DNA of 64,000 bases from Phycisphaerales bacterium. GTDB taxonomy: Bacteria; Planctomycetota; Phycisphaerae; Phycisphaerales; SM1A02. Position numbers and translations under genes: made by a program. Shown here one piece after another: positions 1 to 8,454 of the stretch. Position 1 is the stretch's first letter. Every line of letters starts with the position of its first letter. Below the pieces are notes generated by a model. It had not been told where the DNA came from and did not search any database. It worked only from the letters and a program-made list of their open reading frames with translations. Where the stretch lies: contig JAKVBX010000002.1 of NCBI GenBank assembly GCA_022446795.1, positions 195,942 to 259,941 on the forward strand, read 5' to 3'.

Positions 1-2
1 TG

Positions 3-1382
3 CGTCCCTTCGATGAAGGTGTCGCCATGTTCCCCAGGCTGGTCCGCGATCTGTCCAAGGACCTCGGCAAGAAGGCCGTACTCCAGATCGAAGGAGAAAC
101 CGTACCCGTCGACCGAGACGTTCTCCGGGATCTCGAGGCCCCCTTGACCCACATGCTTCGCAACTGCGTTGACCATGGCGTCGAGCCCCCGGCGGATCGG
201 ATCGCCTCGGGCAAACCGGAAGTGGCGACCATCATCGTCGCCGCCAGGCACCAGGGTGGTCGCCTGCATGTCACGGTGGAGGATGACGGACGAGGCATCG
301 ATCCGGAACGCATTCGGAGCAAGGTCATCGATCGAGGTCTTGCGGACACGGCCGTTGCACAGGCCCTGACCAACCAGGAGTTGTACGAGTTCCTGTTCCT
401 GCCGGGATTCTCGACCACCTCGGAAGTCACCGATGTGTCCGGTCGTGGCGTTGGTCTTGATGTCGTTCAGACCATGGTCCAGGACATCTCCGGCGGTGTC
501 CGAATCGAGTCGGAACCCGGCCGGGGAACCACCTTCCGATTGACCCTCCCGGTCACGCGATCCGTCGTCCGGGCGCTCATCGCGGATATCGGCGGTGAGT
601 CCTATGCCTTCCCGCTGCCGCATATCGCGAGGATCGAGAAAGTGACACGCGAGGCGCTCAGTGACGATCGGCGTCGACTCCAGGTCGGGGAAGACAACGT
701 GGAACTGCTGGATGCCGGGACACTGCTTGAACTGGATCCGGTGCGATCCGGCTCGTGGGTCCATGCCGTCGTGATCGGCGACGAAGAGGACCAGTACGCG
801 CTGCAGGTGGACGGCTTCCATGGCGAAGAGGACATGCTGGTGCGGCCGCTTGACCCACGACTGGGTCGAGTCCCCCACCTCACCGCGGCCGCGTTCCGGG
901 AGAACGGCGAGCCGGTGCTCATCATCGATGTCGAGGACGTCCTGCGGACGGCGCGTCGTGCCGTCGTGGATCACGCCTTCGAGGTCCAGCCGGAGTCGGC
1001 ACCCGCCCAGGCCGGTCCTCGGATCCTCGTTGTCGACGACAGCATCACGGTCCGCGAGGCCCAGCGGGCGATTCTCACGCGTCACGGCTACGACGTGGAT
1101 CTCGCCGTCGATGGCGCCGAAGGCTGGGAACGCCTGCAGCGAGGCGAGTACGACCTCCTGATAACCGACGTGGACATGCCGGGCATGAATGGCATCGAAC
1201 TGGTCCAGACCCTCCGCCGCCAGAAGCGGTTCGACGACCTGCCGGTGGCCGTTGTCTCCTATAAGGATGACGTGGCCCAACGGCAACTGGGGCTCGATGC
1301 CGGGGCCACGGTCTATCTCAGCAAGCACGTCATCAATGACGACCAGTTCATCGAGACCGTGCGTTCCCTGCTCCAGTCCTGA
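3..1382 (+). CDS. cheA: CheA-type hybrid histidine kinase with C-terminal receiver (5' end outside window)
   Basis: The reading frame is open from the first complete codon and has no plausible start, so the gene begins upstream and the HPt and dimerisation parts are missing. Visible in order (residues from the window edge) are a CheA ATPase domain with N-box LRNCVDHG near 52, G1 box VEDDGRGID near 95 and G2 box DVSGRGVGLDVV near 145, a CheW-like domain (about 185-330), and a receiver domain (about 345-459). The receiver keeps the acidic pair VVDD, phospho-acceptor Asp in TDVDMPGMNG, the Ser of VVSYKDD and the Lys of LSKH. The family autophosphorylates on an HPt histidine and passes phosphate to response regulators. 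The gene 17 bases downstream encodes a receiver-phosphatase, a likely partner. The CheA-receiver hybrid layout resembles Wsp/Frz-type systems rather than plain flagellar chemotaxis; which output it controls cannot be told here. Confidence 0.93.
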   Translation, partial: RPFDEGVAMFPRLVRDLSKDLGKKAVLQIEGETVPVDRDVLRDLEAPLTHMLRNCVDHGVEPPADRIASGKPEVATIIVAARHQGGRLHVTVEDDGRGIDPERIRSKVIDRGLADTAVAQALTNQELYEFLFLPGFSTTSEVTDVSGRGVGLDVVQTMVQDISGGVRIESEPGRGTTFRLTLPVTRSVVRALIADIGGESYAFPLPHIARIEKVTREALSDDRRRLQVGEDNVELLDAGTLLELDPVRSGSWVHAVVIGDEEDQYALQVDGFHGEEDMLVRPLDPRLGRVPHLTAAAFRENGEPVLIIDVEDVLRTARRAVVDHAFEVQPESAPAQAGPRILVVDDSITVREAQRAILTRHGYDVDLAVDGAEGWERLQRGEYDLLITDVDMPGMNGIELVQTLRRQKRFDDLPVAVVSYKDDVAQRQLGLDAGATVYLSKHVINDDQFIETVRSLLQS

Positions 1383-1399
1383 TAGGATTCCGCGAAGCC

Positions 1400-2587
1400 A
1401 TGGCAGACCAACCGTCCACCGCAACAACCGTCCCAGGCATCCGTGTCATGCTGGTTGATGACCAGGCCATGATCGGCGAAGCCGTGCGACGAATGCTGGC
1501 CGCTGAAGAGGACATCGAGTACCACTACGTCAGCGACCCCCGGCTTGCCATCGAGACCGCCAACGAGTGGAAGCCCACGATCATTCTCCAGGACCTCGTG
1601 ATGCCCGATGTCGATGGGCTCGACCTGGTGCGCGAGTACCGCAGCAACGAGGGGACCAGCCTGGTTCCCATCGTCGTGCTGAGTTCACGCGAGGAAGCCA
1701 CGACCAAGGCAGAGGCCTTTTCCCGGGGCGCCAATGACTATCTCGTGAAGTTGCCGGACCCGGTCGAGATCATCGCCCGCATCCGGCACCATTCCAGTGG
1801 CTACATCGCCCGCCTGGAGCGCGACTCAGCCTATGGCGCCCTCGCGGAAAGCGAAGCCAAACTGCAGACCGAGCTCTCGAAGGCCGCCGAGTATGTCCAC
1901 TCGCTCCTTCCGGAGCCCATGTCCCATCGGGTCCTGACGGATTGGCGGTTCATCCCCTCGGTGTCACTGGGTGGCGACTCCTTCGGCTATCACTGGCTCG
2001 ATGAACATCGCCTGGCGCTATACCTCCTGGATGTCTGCGGGCATGGTGTCGGACCGGCCCTCCTGTCCATCACCGCGATGAACGTCATCTCCAGTGAGTC
2101 ACTGCCCAATGTCGACTTTGCCGACCCCGGGGGTGTCCTGCGGGAACTGAACAGCCGGTTCCGGATGGACGACCACCAGGGCATGTTCTTCACGATCTGG
2201 TACGGGGTCTACGACGCGGAAAAGCACACGTTGTCCTGGTCCGGCGGTGGACATCCCCCCGCCGTCCTGCTCCGTGAATCCGGAGGCGACCCCGAACTCC
2301 TCGACTCGGACGGACCCATGATCGGTGCCATGCCCGAACTGGAATACAACTCACAGACGTGCCCAGTCACACCCGGTGATCGCCTGGTGCTCTACAGCGA
2401 CGGCCTGTACGAAATCAAGAAGCCGGATGGCTCTCTCTGGACGCTGCAGGAATTCGTGGAAGTCGTCGCAAGGCAACCGGCCAAGGACGTCTCCTCGGTC
2501 GATGACATCATCGGATCCGTCAAGGCAGTCAGTGGCGAGGAGTTCTTCGACGACGATTGCTCCGTCGTCGAGTTCACGTTTACCTGA
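1400..2587 (+). CDS. Response regulator with PP2C/SpoIIE-type phosphatase output domain
   Basis: 395 aa. Residues 13-135 form a receiver: MLVDD gives the acidic pocket, Asp65 in QDLVMPDVDG is the phospho-acceptor, SSREE supplies the Ser and LVKLP the Lys. A helical linker (about 138-170, with ALAESEAKLQTELSKAAEY) looks like a coiled coil. From about 175 to the end is a PP2C/SpoIIE (RsbU-like) serine phosphatase with metal ligands in GGDSF, LLDVCGHGVGPA and FDDDCSVV, so it appears catalytically intact. In the RsbU family such proteins dephosphorylate an anti-sigma-factor antagonist. The gene follows the CheA hybrid closely and probably receives its phosphate. No STAS or anti-sigma partner lies within the window, so the target is unknown. 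Confidence 0.92.
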   Translation: MADQPSTATTVPGIRVMLVDDQAMIGEAVRRMLAAEEDIEYHYVSDPRLAIETANEWKPTIILQDLVMPDVDGLDLVREYRSNEGTSLVPIVVLSSREEATTKAEAFSRGANDYLVKLPDPVEIIARIRHHSSGYIARLERDSAYGALAESEAKLQTELSKAAEYVHSLLPEPMSHRVLTDWRFIPSVSLGGDSFGYHWLDEHRLALYLLDVCGHGVGPALLSITAMNVISSESLPNVDFADPGGVLRELNSRFRMDDHQGMFFTIWYGVYDAEKHTLSWSGGGHPPAVLLRESGGDPELLDSDGPMIGAMPELEYNSQTCPVTPGDRLVLYSDGLYEIKKPDGSLWTLQEFVEVVARQPAKDVSSVDDIIGSVKAVSGEEFFDDDCSVVEFTFT

Positions 2588-2723
2588 TTCCGTCGCGGTT
2601 CTCGGACGGTCTTCCGGCGGATCATGCGCTCCGCATGGGCGCCGATCTACCAATTCAACAACTTCTCAAGCTCCAGCGGCTGGTGTCCGAAGTCATGGCT
2701 ATCACCTTGTTCATGGGGGATTC

Positions 2724-3125
2724 ATGACAACTGCCGATCGTTCCTGCCTGGTTCGCTGCACACTGTGGCTCTCGAGTCTTGCCTGGATCCTGCCTGCGTG
2801 TGTTCTCGGACTCAGTGCCTGGCTGGTCCATGATCTCACCGGCATCAATCCACTCGCTTCTCCCGTGTCTGAATTCGGTGACTCCTCGTTCGAACTGGGA
2901 CTCGCCTCCCTGTTCCACGGGCATTCACTGGCCGCCTTCAGCATGGCCCTTGCCGTCTTTGCCATCTTCGCGGTGGGCAGTCTGCTGGCCGTCCTGGGCG
3001 TGCTGACCGGCCGCCAGGCCGTACGAGTTGGTGGCCTGACCGCCCCCGTCCTCGTGGGCATCCTGACCGCCGGCCTGTACCTGGCGACCGTCGCTGGCAT
3101 CCTCGTCGGAGCTTCCGTCGCCTGA
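2724..3125 (+). CDS. Small hydrophobic membrane protein of unknown function
   Basis: 133 aa, not recognised as a known family. The frame extends further upstream, but ATG 2724 is preceded by GGGGA at 2716-2720 and marks the point where the translation becomes protein-like. Three hydrophobic stretches are visible: about 10-34 (WLSSLAWILPACVLGLSAW), 70-94 (rich in A, F, V) and 103-130 (VGILTAGLYLATVAGILVG). The segment between the first two (LTGINPLASPVSEFGDSSFE) is probably an exposed loop. It stands 24 bases before the first of the six zinc-ribbon membrane proteins and may belong with them functionally, although the next gene appears to have its own start signal. Confidence 0.7.
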   Translation: MTTADRSCLVRCTLWLSSLAWILPACVLGLSAWLVHDLTGINPLASPVSEFGDSSFELGLASLFHGHSLAAFSMALAVFAIFAVGSLLAVLGVLTGRQAVRVGGLTAPVLVGILTAGLYLATVAGILVGASVA

Positions 3126-3137
3126 GAGATCAGTCAG

Positions 3138-3149
3138 TAGACTGCGATC
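3138..3149 (+). promoter_or_regulatory. -10 element TAGACT, 6 nt before ATG (leaderless start)
   Basis: TAGACT at 3138-3143 is followed by six bases and then ATG at 3150. With usual sigma-70 geometry the transcript would start on the A of ATG. No Shine-Dalgarno sequence and no convincing -35 box is present. Confidence 0.55.
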
Positions 3150-4097
3150 ATGCTCGCGGCCATCGGCATCACCATCGTGGTCCTCGTCCCATTCGGGGCG
3201 ATGTTCCTGTTTGCCCTGCGATGGACGAGGATCGGCGATCTCCCCGCCTGCCCCTCGTGTCGGCAGTGCGTTCGAGGAACCAGCGGTGAGATCTGCCCGG
3301 AATGCGGCAATGATCTGCAACGCACCGGGGTCATCACCTCACGCTGGCGAGTCAAGACCCGGGGAAAGAGACTCAGCCTGCTCCTGACGCATGCGATCAG
3401 CGGCTTCATCGTCCTCTTCCTGGTCGCTGGAACCATGGTGACACCATCCTGGTACTACAGGGGTCAGTGGACCGTCAGCTATGCCGTGACCCAAGGACCG
3501 ATCCAGCAGATTGATGTGCAGTACCCGGGCTGGTATGGGCCGGACACGGGTCGTAGCTCCAACGGTAATCCCACCTGGACCTACCCGGCGGACATGCCCA
3601 TTCGGCTTGCCGTCACCTCGAGCAATGGCACCAGCCATGAACTGCTCATCGAACCGCGAGGCAAGCAGTTCGAGTTTCGAGCCGTACCGCCATCAGCAGG
3701 ACCGCTCGGTCCGGTCCTGTCATCGACGCAATCCAGCAGTCTCCGGGAGGTGTTGGGCGACTGGATGATCGAACATGACCTGACGACGTCCGTGCAATCC
3801 CCCGAGGCGCACCTGGTCGACCAAGTTGTGTTCCTGATGGCCCAGGCGATTCCACAGGCCAATCCCGGGATCGCCGTCTGGTACCGGATTCCGCCGCTCC
3901 CACCAACGCTGCATGTGAATGTTCCGGGCGCCAAGCCACCTACCACTGCCAGTAACGCTGGAGGTGGGTCACGCCACGATGCAGCAGCCGCCTTCAGGCT
4001 TCTCTTTCCACCATGGCTCCTCGCGTGGATCATCATCGGCCTGTTCACCCTGGTTCCCAGGCCAGGCACTGATGAATGGCAGCCAACTGAATACTGA
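3150..4097 (+). CDS. Zinc-ribbon membrane protein, paralogue 1 of 6
   Basis: 315 aa. N-terminal membrane segment (about 2-25), then a Cys-rich ribbon CPSCRQC...CPECGNDL (about 34-56), a second membrane segment (about 76-98), a polar domain of about 185 residues, a third membrane segment (about 285-305) and the tail VPRPGTDEWQPTEY. Topology therefore puts the ribbon in the cytoplasm and the large domain outside. The ribbon belongs to the CPxCxYxLxG...CPECG type common in planctomycete membrane proteins, which probably binds one zinc. The outer domain has a conserved QQIDVQYPGW motif shared with the next two copies. Function is unknown. It heads the tandem array and probably has its own leaderless promoter. 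Confidence 0.85.
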   Translation: MLAAIGITIVVLVPFGAMFLFALRWTRIGDLPACPSCRQCVRGTSGEICPECGNDLQRTGVITSRWRVKTRGKRLSLLLTHAISGFIVLFLVAGTMVTPSWYYRGQWTVSYAVTQGPIQQIDVQYPGWYGPDTGRSSNGNPTWTYPADMPIRLAVTSSNGTSHELLIEPRGKQFEFRAVPPSAGPLGPVLSSTQSSSLREVLGDWMIEHDLTTSVQSPEAHLVDQVVFLMAQAIPQANPGIAVWYRIPPLPPTLHVNVPGAKPPTTASNAGGGSRHDAAAAFRLLFPPWLLAWIIIGLFTLVPRPGTDEWQPTEY

Positions 4098-4109
4098 TAG
4101 ACTCCGTCC
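4098..4109 (+). promoter_or_regulatory. -10 element TAGACT, 6 nt before ATG (leaderless start)
   Basis: TAGACT at 4098-4103, overlapping the end of paralogue 1, then six bases and ATG 4110. Same geometry as the promoters of paralogues 1, 4 and 5; no ribosome binding site is visible. Confidence 0.55.
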
Positions 4110-5138
4110 ATGCTGATGATCGTCACCTGGCTTGGGATCCTGATCATTCCGGCAGCCGTGCTGCTGGCAATGATGGCCCGCGGGCGTCGACTCACCAATG
4201 TGCCGGCATGCCCCCGTTGTCATCACTGCGTCCAGGGCCTGGCGGCGCCCACCTGCCCGGAATGTGGAAACGACTTCGCTTCCAGCGGCGTCATCACTTC
4301 GGACCGACAGCCCATCAGCCGAAGCCTGCGAGTGCTCGCCCTGTTGCTTCTGTTCATCGGTGGATACCTGCTGGCCATGACCCTCACGTTCGGTCGACTG
4401 AACGGTTTCATCTTCCGCAACTTCGAGCCCACCCACTGGGTCTCCGGTGTCAAGACCACGACACTGCAGTTCGGAAAAGGGCCGATCAAGAAGATCAGCG
4501 TCGCCTATCCCGGTTGGCTTGACCCTGACCAGGTCGTCCAGGAGGGCACCAATGATCCCAAGTGGAAGCATCCCACGCCCTTTCCCCTTCGCCTCACCGT
4601 CACGAGTACCGATGGAACAACCGGCGAGCTCTTCATCGATCCCGGGGAGAACATGTACGCCCTGCAGATGGTCCAAACCACTGGACCATCAACCGCTCCC
4701 GGATCGCTCATCGCCCGGGTTCCCAAGACAGATCTCACTGCGGCCCTGGGCACCTGGATGGTCGACGAGAACCTGTCGGAGTCACCCGATAGCCCTGCCA
4801 TCGAGGTCACGGATCTCCTGGTCATGAAGATGGCTGAAGCCGCGAAGGCCTTTGAAACCGGCAAGCCCGGAGCGTCCCTGTGGCGGTCACCTGCAATCTG
4901 GGATGATGAGGCGTCGGCCGCGGCCTACTCTCGCTACATGCAGGACCCGATCATCACCGGCCAGGGAAGTTCCGGTGGTGGTGGCTACCTGCGCGAAGAT
5001 GTCGTGCAACCCTGGATGCTGCTGACTCCCGTGTGGATCGTGTTGTGGGGCCTCATCGCCATCTTCACGATTCGACCTGGTGCCCGGGTGGAACCCTGGA
5101 CGGCCATGGCCGGAGCAGCCGCCACCGACCCGGTATAG
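4110..5138 (+). CDS. Zinc-ribbon membrane protein, paralogue 2 of 6
   Basis: 342 aa with the same plan as paralogue 1: membrane helix about 2-20 (IVTWLGILIIPAAVLLAMM), ribbon CPRCHHC...CPECGNDF about 32-54, helix about 72-92 (VLALLLLFIGGYLLAMT), an outer domain with KKISVAYPGW, helix about 305-322 and a tail containing RPGARVEPW. A short basic stretch after the ribbon (SDRQPISRS) fits a cytoplasmic ribbon. The outer domain contains a GSSGGGG linker just before the last helix. It is separated from paralogue 1 by only 12 bases and from paralogue 3 by 12 bases, so it may be read both from its own start and by read-through. No enzymatic motif was recognised. Confidence 0.85.
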   Translation: MLMIVTWLGILIIPAAVLLAMMARGRRLTNVPACPRCHHCVQGLAAPTCPECGNDFASSGVITSDRQPISRSLRVLALLLLFIGGYLLAMTLTFGRLNGFIFRNFEPTHWVSGVKTTTLQFGKGPIKKISVAYPGWLDPDQVVQEGTNDPKWKHPTPFPLRLTVTSTDGTTGELFIDPGENMYALQMVQTTGPSTAPGSLIARVPKTDLTAALGTWMVDENLSESPDSPAIEVTDLLVMKMAEAAKAFETGKPGASLWRSPAIWDDEASAAAYSRYMQDPIITGQGSSGGGGYLREDVVQPWMLLTPVWIVLWGLIAIFTIRPGARVEPWTAMAGAAATDPV

Positions 5139-5150
5139 CAAGGCCGAGAC

Positions 5151-6152
5151 ATGACAGCGATCATCATTGTCGTCTTCGCGGTGCTGCTCATGGTCCTGCT
5201 GGTGATTGGATTGCGTGGACGGGTCATTCCAGAGTCGCCGGCCTGCGCCAAGTGTCGATATTGCGTCGCCAGGATCACGACGAGCACCTGCCCCGAGTGT
5301 GGTGCTGATCTGGCTGCGTGTGGCGTCCTTGATGGGCGACGGCAACCCATCAGCCGGTGGATTCGCGTCATCCTGGTCGCCCTGGTCAGCCTGTTCCTCT
5401 TCGGTGGGTATGCCGAACTGACCGACCGATACTGGCGGCAGTTTTCCGAATCCGTCTTCGGTCGCAGCGAGACATTTTCCGGGCGATCAACCGGCCATGC
5501 CCGTCCACGGGCTGATGCCAGTTCCCTCAAGGAAGTGCTCGTCGCCTACCCGGACGTCAGCGTCGTTTCGAGCACGCTTGCCGCCAGCAATTCGAACCGG
5601 GGCAACATGCTGGCGCCAACCGGTCCCTGGACGCCACCCCAGCCATTGCGATTGATCGTGCAAAGCACCGAGGGCATCCGACATGACTTCACGATCGAGC
5701 CCCTTGATACCGCCGGTGACATGACTCGCTGGAGAGTGACCGAGGTGATGCCGTTGACGGCTGACCCCGGCACGGTCATCATCGCCGACCCCGTCACGGC
5801 CTCAAGCCGTGATGAACTGCCGTCCATGATCATGCAGCAGGTCACTGCCGTGATACCACCACGCGATGGCGATGACCCCGGCGCCGCCATTGCTGGCGAC
5901 CTGGTGGCGAAGATGATCGCGAACATGATGCAGGACGATCCCGACGGATCGATGAGCATCGGTATTCGAAGAGATGGTGTTCGCGCCTCCGGTGTCAGCA
6001 GCAACATCGCCAGGAGAACGTCACTTCGCGTCCCGGTTCACCAATTGGCGGTGTCGACCTGGTTCGTCTTCTGGCTCGTAGTGCTGGTTCTCGTGCTCAT
6101 CCCCGGTCGACGACCGCAACCGTGGGATCCAGAGACGAGTTCAAGCCGCTGA
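5151..6152 (+). CDS. Zinc-ribbon membrane protein, paralogue 3 of 6
   Basis: 333 aa. Helix about 2-21 (TAIIIVVFAVLLMVLLVIGL), ribbon CAKCRYC...CPECGADL about 32-54, helix about 76-93, outer domain with KEVLVAYPDVS, last helix about 300-320 (FVFWLVVLVLVLIPGRR) and C-terminal PGRRPQPWDPETSSSR. Unlike paralogues 1, 2, 4 and 5 it is preceded by a ribosome-binding-like stretch (AAGGCCGAGA) rather than a -10 box, so it is probably translated from the paralogue 2 message. Its final codons are the upstream end of the duplicated unit: a decayed copy of them sits between paralogues 4 and 5. Confidence 0.85.
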   Translation: MTAIIIVVFAVLLMVLLVIGLRGRVIPESPACAKCRYCVARITTSTCPECGADLAACGVLDGRRQPISRWIRVILVALVSLFLFGGYAELTDRYWRQFSESVFGRSETFSGRSTGHARPRADASSLKEVLVAYPDVSVVSSTLAASNSNRGNMLAPTGPWTPPQPLRLIVQSTEGIRHDFTIEPLDTAGDMTRWRVTEVMPLTADPGTVIIADPVTASSRDELPSMIMQQVTAVIPPRDGDDPGAAIAGDLVAKMIANMMQDDPDGSMSIGIRRDGVRASGVSSNIARRTSLRVPVHQLAVSTWFVFWLVVLVLVLIPGRRPQPWDPETSSSR

Positions 6153-6206
6153 CCCCGCCTGGTTCCATTGACTCGTGCCCAGCAAGAGCATGACTCCCGG
6201 CGCTGC

Positions 6207-6218
6207 TAGACTCACCCC
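6207..6218 (+). promoter_or_regulatory. -10 element TAGACT, 6 nt before ATG (leaderless start)
   Basis: TAGACT at 6207-6212, CACCCC, then ATG 6219. The surrounding 30 bases are repeated almost exactly before paralogue 5. Confidence 0.55.
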
Positions 6219-7244
6219 ATGAACACGGGACCTGACATCGTTGCCGGCGGCTATGTTGTCATGGGCCTCGTCAGTCTCGCCGTAGCGGTGTTTCTCGTGT
6301 TCCTCGTTCGCGGTCGGCCGCATCGAGTCACCCCGGCCTGTCCACGGTGCCGCTACTGCCTGACGGGAACAACCAGCACCACCTGTCCCGAGTGCGGCCA
6401 CGATCTCACCACATCCGGCGTGTACCTGAATGGCCGACGTCGATGGCCTCGCCTGATCCGGGCGGTCATCGTCATCGTCATCGCGATCCTGTCCTTCCTG
6501 CCGTACCGGTATGTCACCCAGTCGTCCTGGCGTTACTGGGCCATGGACACCTTCGGTGGGCCCCAGTCGTGGACTGGCGGTGCCACCGGCATCGTGAAAC
6601 TCGATCCACAACAGTGCCAGGCTGTCGAGGTCACAATCATCTATCCGGATCCGGAACATGCGGATCTGCGATCCGCGACGTCAAACGGTGACATCTACTA
6701 CTGGAACCCGCCAGAGCCCGTCCGCCTGATGATGGCCCAGGCGGATGGAAGTCGACGGGAATATGTCATTGAACCAAACTCCAACGATCCCCAACGCTGG
6801 ACAATCCAACGCGTCCAACCGATGTTCGGTCCGTCGGACCAGGCATTGTCGACGGATCCCGTGATCGCAGAACGCCTGGAGGACTTCTACCGCGTGATCA
6901 GCGAGCGGATCGATCGTGATGGAACCACCCCCCCGGGAGATGATCCGGGGCCACGGGTCGCCGCCGCCATGGCCGAGATGATGATCCGGGTCATGTTGGC
7001 CGAAACCAGTGCATATCCCACCTATCCATTCAATGACAGTGACATGAGCGCGGTCATCCACTCCGACGTCAACTTCACTGCCAAAAAGGGCGCCACCATC
7101 CCACACGTACAGGGAAACTGGTTCATGCTGGCCAGTTGGTTCCTGTTCTGGTTGATCGTGTTGTTGATCGTGATCGCACCCGGATCACCGACGGACCCCT
7201 GGGAACCGGAACCAGCGGATCCAGGCGCGAACAGCAAGACCTGA
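6219..7244 (+). CDS. Zinc-ribbon membrane protein, paralogue 4 of 6 (duplicate of paralogue 5)
   Basis: 341 aa. Helix about 8-30 (VVMGLVSLAVAVFLVFLV), ribbon CPRCRYC...CPECGHDL about 39-61, helix about 77-94 (AVIVIVIAILSFLPYRYV), outer domain with a YPDPEHADL stretch and GDIYYWNPPEPVRLMM, last helix about 305-325 and tail APGSPTDPWEPEPADPG. It is the closest relative of paralogue 5; both share the N-terminus MNTGPDIVA and a nearly identical C-terminal helix. The outer domains differ mainly in the segment before the last helix, so the pair could be diverging in what they bind. Likely leaderless start. Confidence 0.86.
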   Translation: MNTGPDIVAGGYVVMGLVSLAVAVFLVFLVRGRPHRVTPACPRCRYCLTGTTSTTCPECGHDLTTSGVYLNGRRRWPRLIRAVIVIVIAILSFLPYRYVTQSSWRYWAMDTFGGPQSWTGGATGIVKLDPQQCQAVEVTIIYPDPEHADLRSATSNGDIYYWNPPEPVRLMMAQADGSRREYVIEPNSNDPQRWTIQRVQPMFGPSDQALSTDPVIAERLEDFYRVISERIDRDGTTPPGDDPGPRVAAAMAEMMIRVMLAETSAYPTYPFNDSDMSAVIHSDVNFTAKKGATIPHVQGNWFMLASWFLFWLIVLLIVIAPGSPTDPWEPEPADPGANSKT

Positions 7245-7290
7245 CGTCGCCGATCCCTCGTTGGCCGTACCCGCCTGGCGCCTTTGCGCT

Positions 7291-7341
7291 CCCGGTCACC
7301 GACCGCAACCATGGGACCCAGCAGCCAATTCAAGCACCTGG
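7291..7341 (+). pseudogene. Decayed 3' fragment of paralogue 3 left by the tandem duplication
   Basis: Reading from 7291 in the paralogue 3 frame gives PGHRPQPWDPAANSS, against PGRRPQPWDPETSSS at the end of paralogue 3. The original stop TGA (6150-6152) corresponds to TGG at 7339-7341. Similarity fades upstream of 7291, which places the duplication junction there. It is not expected to be translated. Confidence 0.75.
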
Positions 7342-7395
7342 ACCAGTCCCGTGGCGGTGTTTCGAGCCCGTCAGGAGCATGACTCCCGGCGATGC

Positions 7396-7407
7396 TAGAC
7401 TCACCCC
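7396..7407 (+). promoter_or_regulatory. -10 element TAGACT, 6 nt before ATG (leaderless start)
   Basis: TAGACT at 7396-7401, CACCCC, then ATG 7408; duplicated together with the gene from the site before paralogue 4. Confidence 0.55.
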
Positions 7408-8430
7408 ATGAACACGGGACCTGACATCGTTGCCAGCGGCTATGTTGTCATGGGACTCATCAGTCTCGCGATGGCATTTGTTCTCGCGTTCCTCGTGCGC
7501 GGCCGTCGGCACCGAGTCACCCCGGCCTGTCCACGGTGCCGCTACTGCCTGACCGGAACAGCCAGCACCACCTGTCCCGAGTGTGGCCACGATCTCAGCG
7601 AATCCGGCGTGTACCTGCATGGCCGGAATCGGTGGCCTCGCCTGATCCGAGCGATCATCGTCATCGCCATGGCGCTCCTGGTGCTGCTGCCGTATCGGTA
7701 TGTCACCCTGTCGTACTGGGACAGCTGGGCCACGAACATGTTTGGCGTGCCCGCGTCCTGGGCTGGAAGCGTGACCGGCAACGTGATGCTCAATCCAGAC
7801 CGCTGCCGGGATTCCCAGATCACGGTCATCTACCCGGACCCCGCGCAACATGGTTTTCTCCCCGCGACATCACCTGGCGACCTCTACTATTGGAATCCGC
7901 CTGAGCCCGTTCGAGTGATGATGGTCCAGGCGGATGGAAATCGTCGAGACTATGTCATTGAATCCGTTTCCAGCGATCACCAACGCTGGGAGATCCGGCG
8001 TGTCCAACCAATGGTCGGTCCGGCGGGGCCGGCCTTCTCGGCTGATCCCGCGGTCGCCGAACGGCCCGAGGACTTCTACCGCGTGATCGGCGAGCGGATC
8101 GATCGTGATGGTGATACGGCCCCAGGAGAAGATCCAGGACCACGCGTTGCCGCCACCTTTGCCCAGATCATCATCGAGTCCATGCTGGCCGAGGACATGA
8201 CATTCACCCTTTCCTGGCGACCGAGTGAATCAGGCGCGGTTGCGCATTCCAGCATCAACTCCGCCGCCTCCAGGAGCACCAACCGGCCGAGTACACAGGG
8301 ACCCTGGATCATGCTGGCCAGTTGGTTCCTCTTCTGGTTGATCGTGTTGCTGATCGTGATCGCACCCGGATCACCGACGGACCCCTGGGAACCGGCACTT
8401 GCCGATCCGGGTACCGACAGCGACGACTGA
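7408..8430 (+). CDS. Zinc-ribbon membrane protein, paralogue 5 of 6 (duplicate of paralogue 4)
   Basis: 340 aa. Helix about 8-30, ribbon CPRCRYC...CPECGHDL about 39-61, helix about 78-95 (IIVIAMALLVLLPYRYV), outer domain with YPDPAQHGFL and GDLYYWNPPEPVRVMM, last helix about 303-323 and tail APGSPTDPWEPALADPG. It is one product of the 1,189-bp duplication with paralogue 4. Substitutions cluster in the outer domain (for example before the last helix, AHSSINSAASRSTNRP against IHSDVNFTAKKGATIP in paralogue 4), while the ribbon is almost unchanged, which suggests the cytoplasmic zinc site is under the stronger constraint. Confidence 0.86.
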   Translation: MNTGPDIVASGYVVMGLISLAMAFVLAFLVRGRRHRVTPACPRCRYCLTGTASTTCPECGHDLSESGVYLHGRNRWPRLIRAIIVIAMALLVLLPYRYVTLSYWDSWATNMFGVPASWAGSVTGNVMLNPDRCRDSQITVIYPDPAQHGFLPATSPGDLYYWNPPEPVRVMMVQADGNRRDYVIESVSSDHQRWEIRRVQPMVGPAGPAFSADPAVAERPEDFYRVIGERIDRDGDTAPGEDPGPRVAATFAQIIIESMLAEDMTFTLSWRPSESGAVAHSSINSAASRSTNRPSTQGPWIMLASWFLFWLIVLLIVIAPGSPTDPWEPALADPGTDSDD

Positions 8431-8454
8431 GCCTCAGCACCGGGAGAACACGAG

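Larger units (their letters stand above)
6102..8430 (+). repeat. Tandem duplication, period 1,189 bp
   Basis: Positions 6102-7290 and 7291-8430 are two copies at a constant offset of 1,189: the PG codons at 6102 match 7291, the ATG at 6219 matches 7408, and the -10 boxes match at 6207 and 7396. Each copy contains the 3' tail of paralogue 3, the short spacer and a full zinc-ribbon gene. The coding parts (paralogues 4 and 5) remain closely similar, including the promoter and the last 70 or so codons. Confidence 0.85.
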
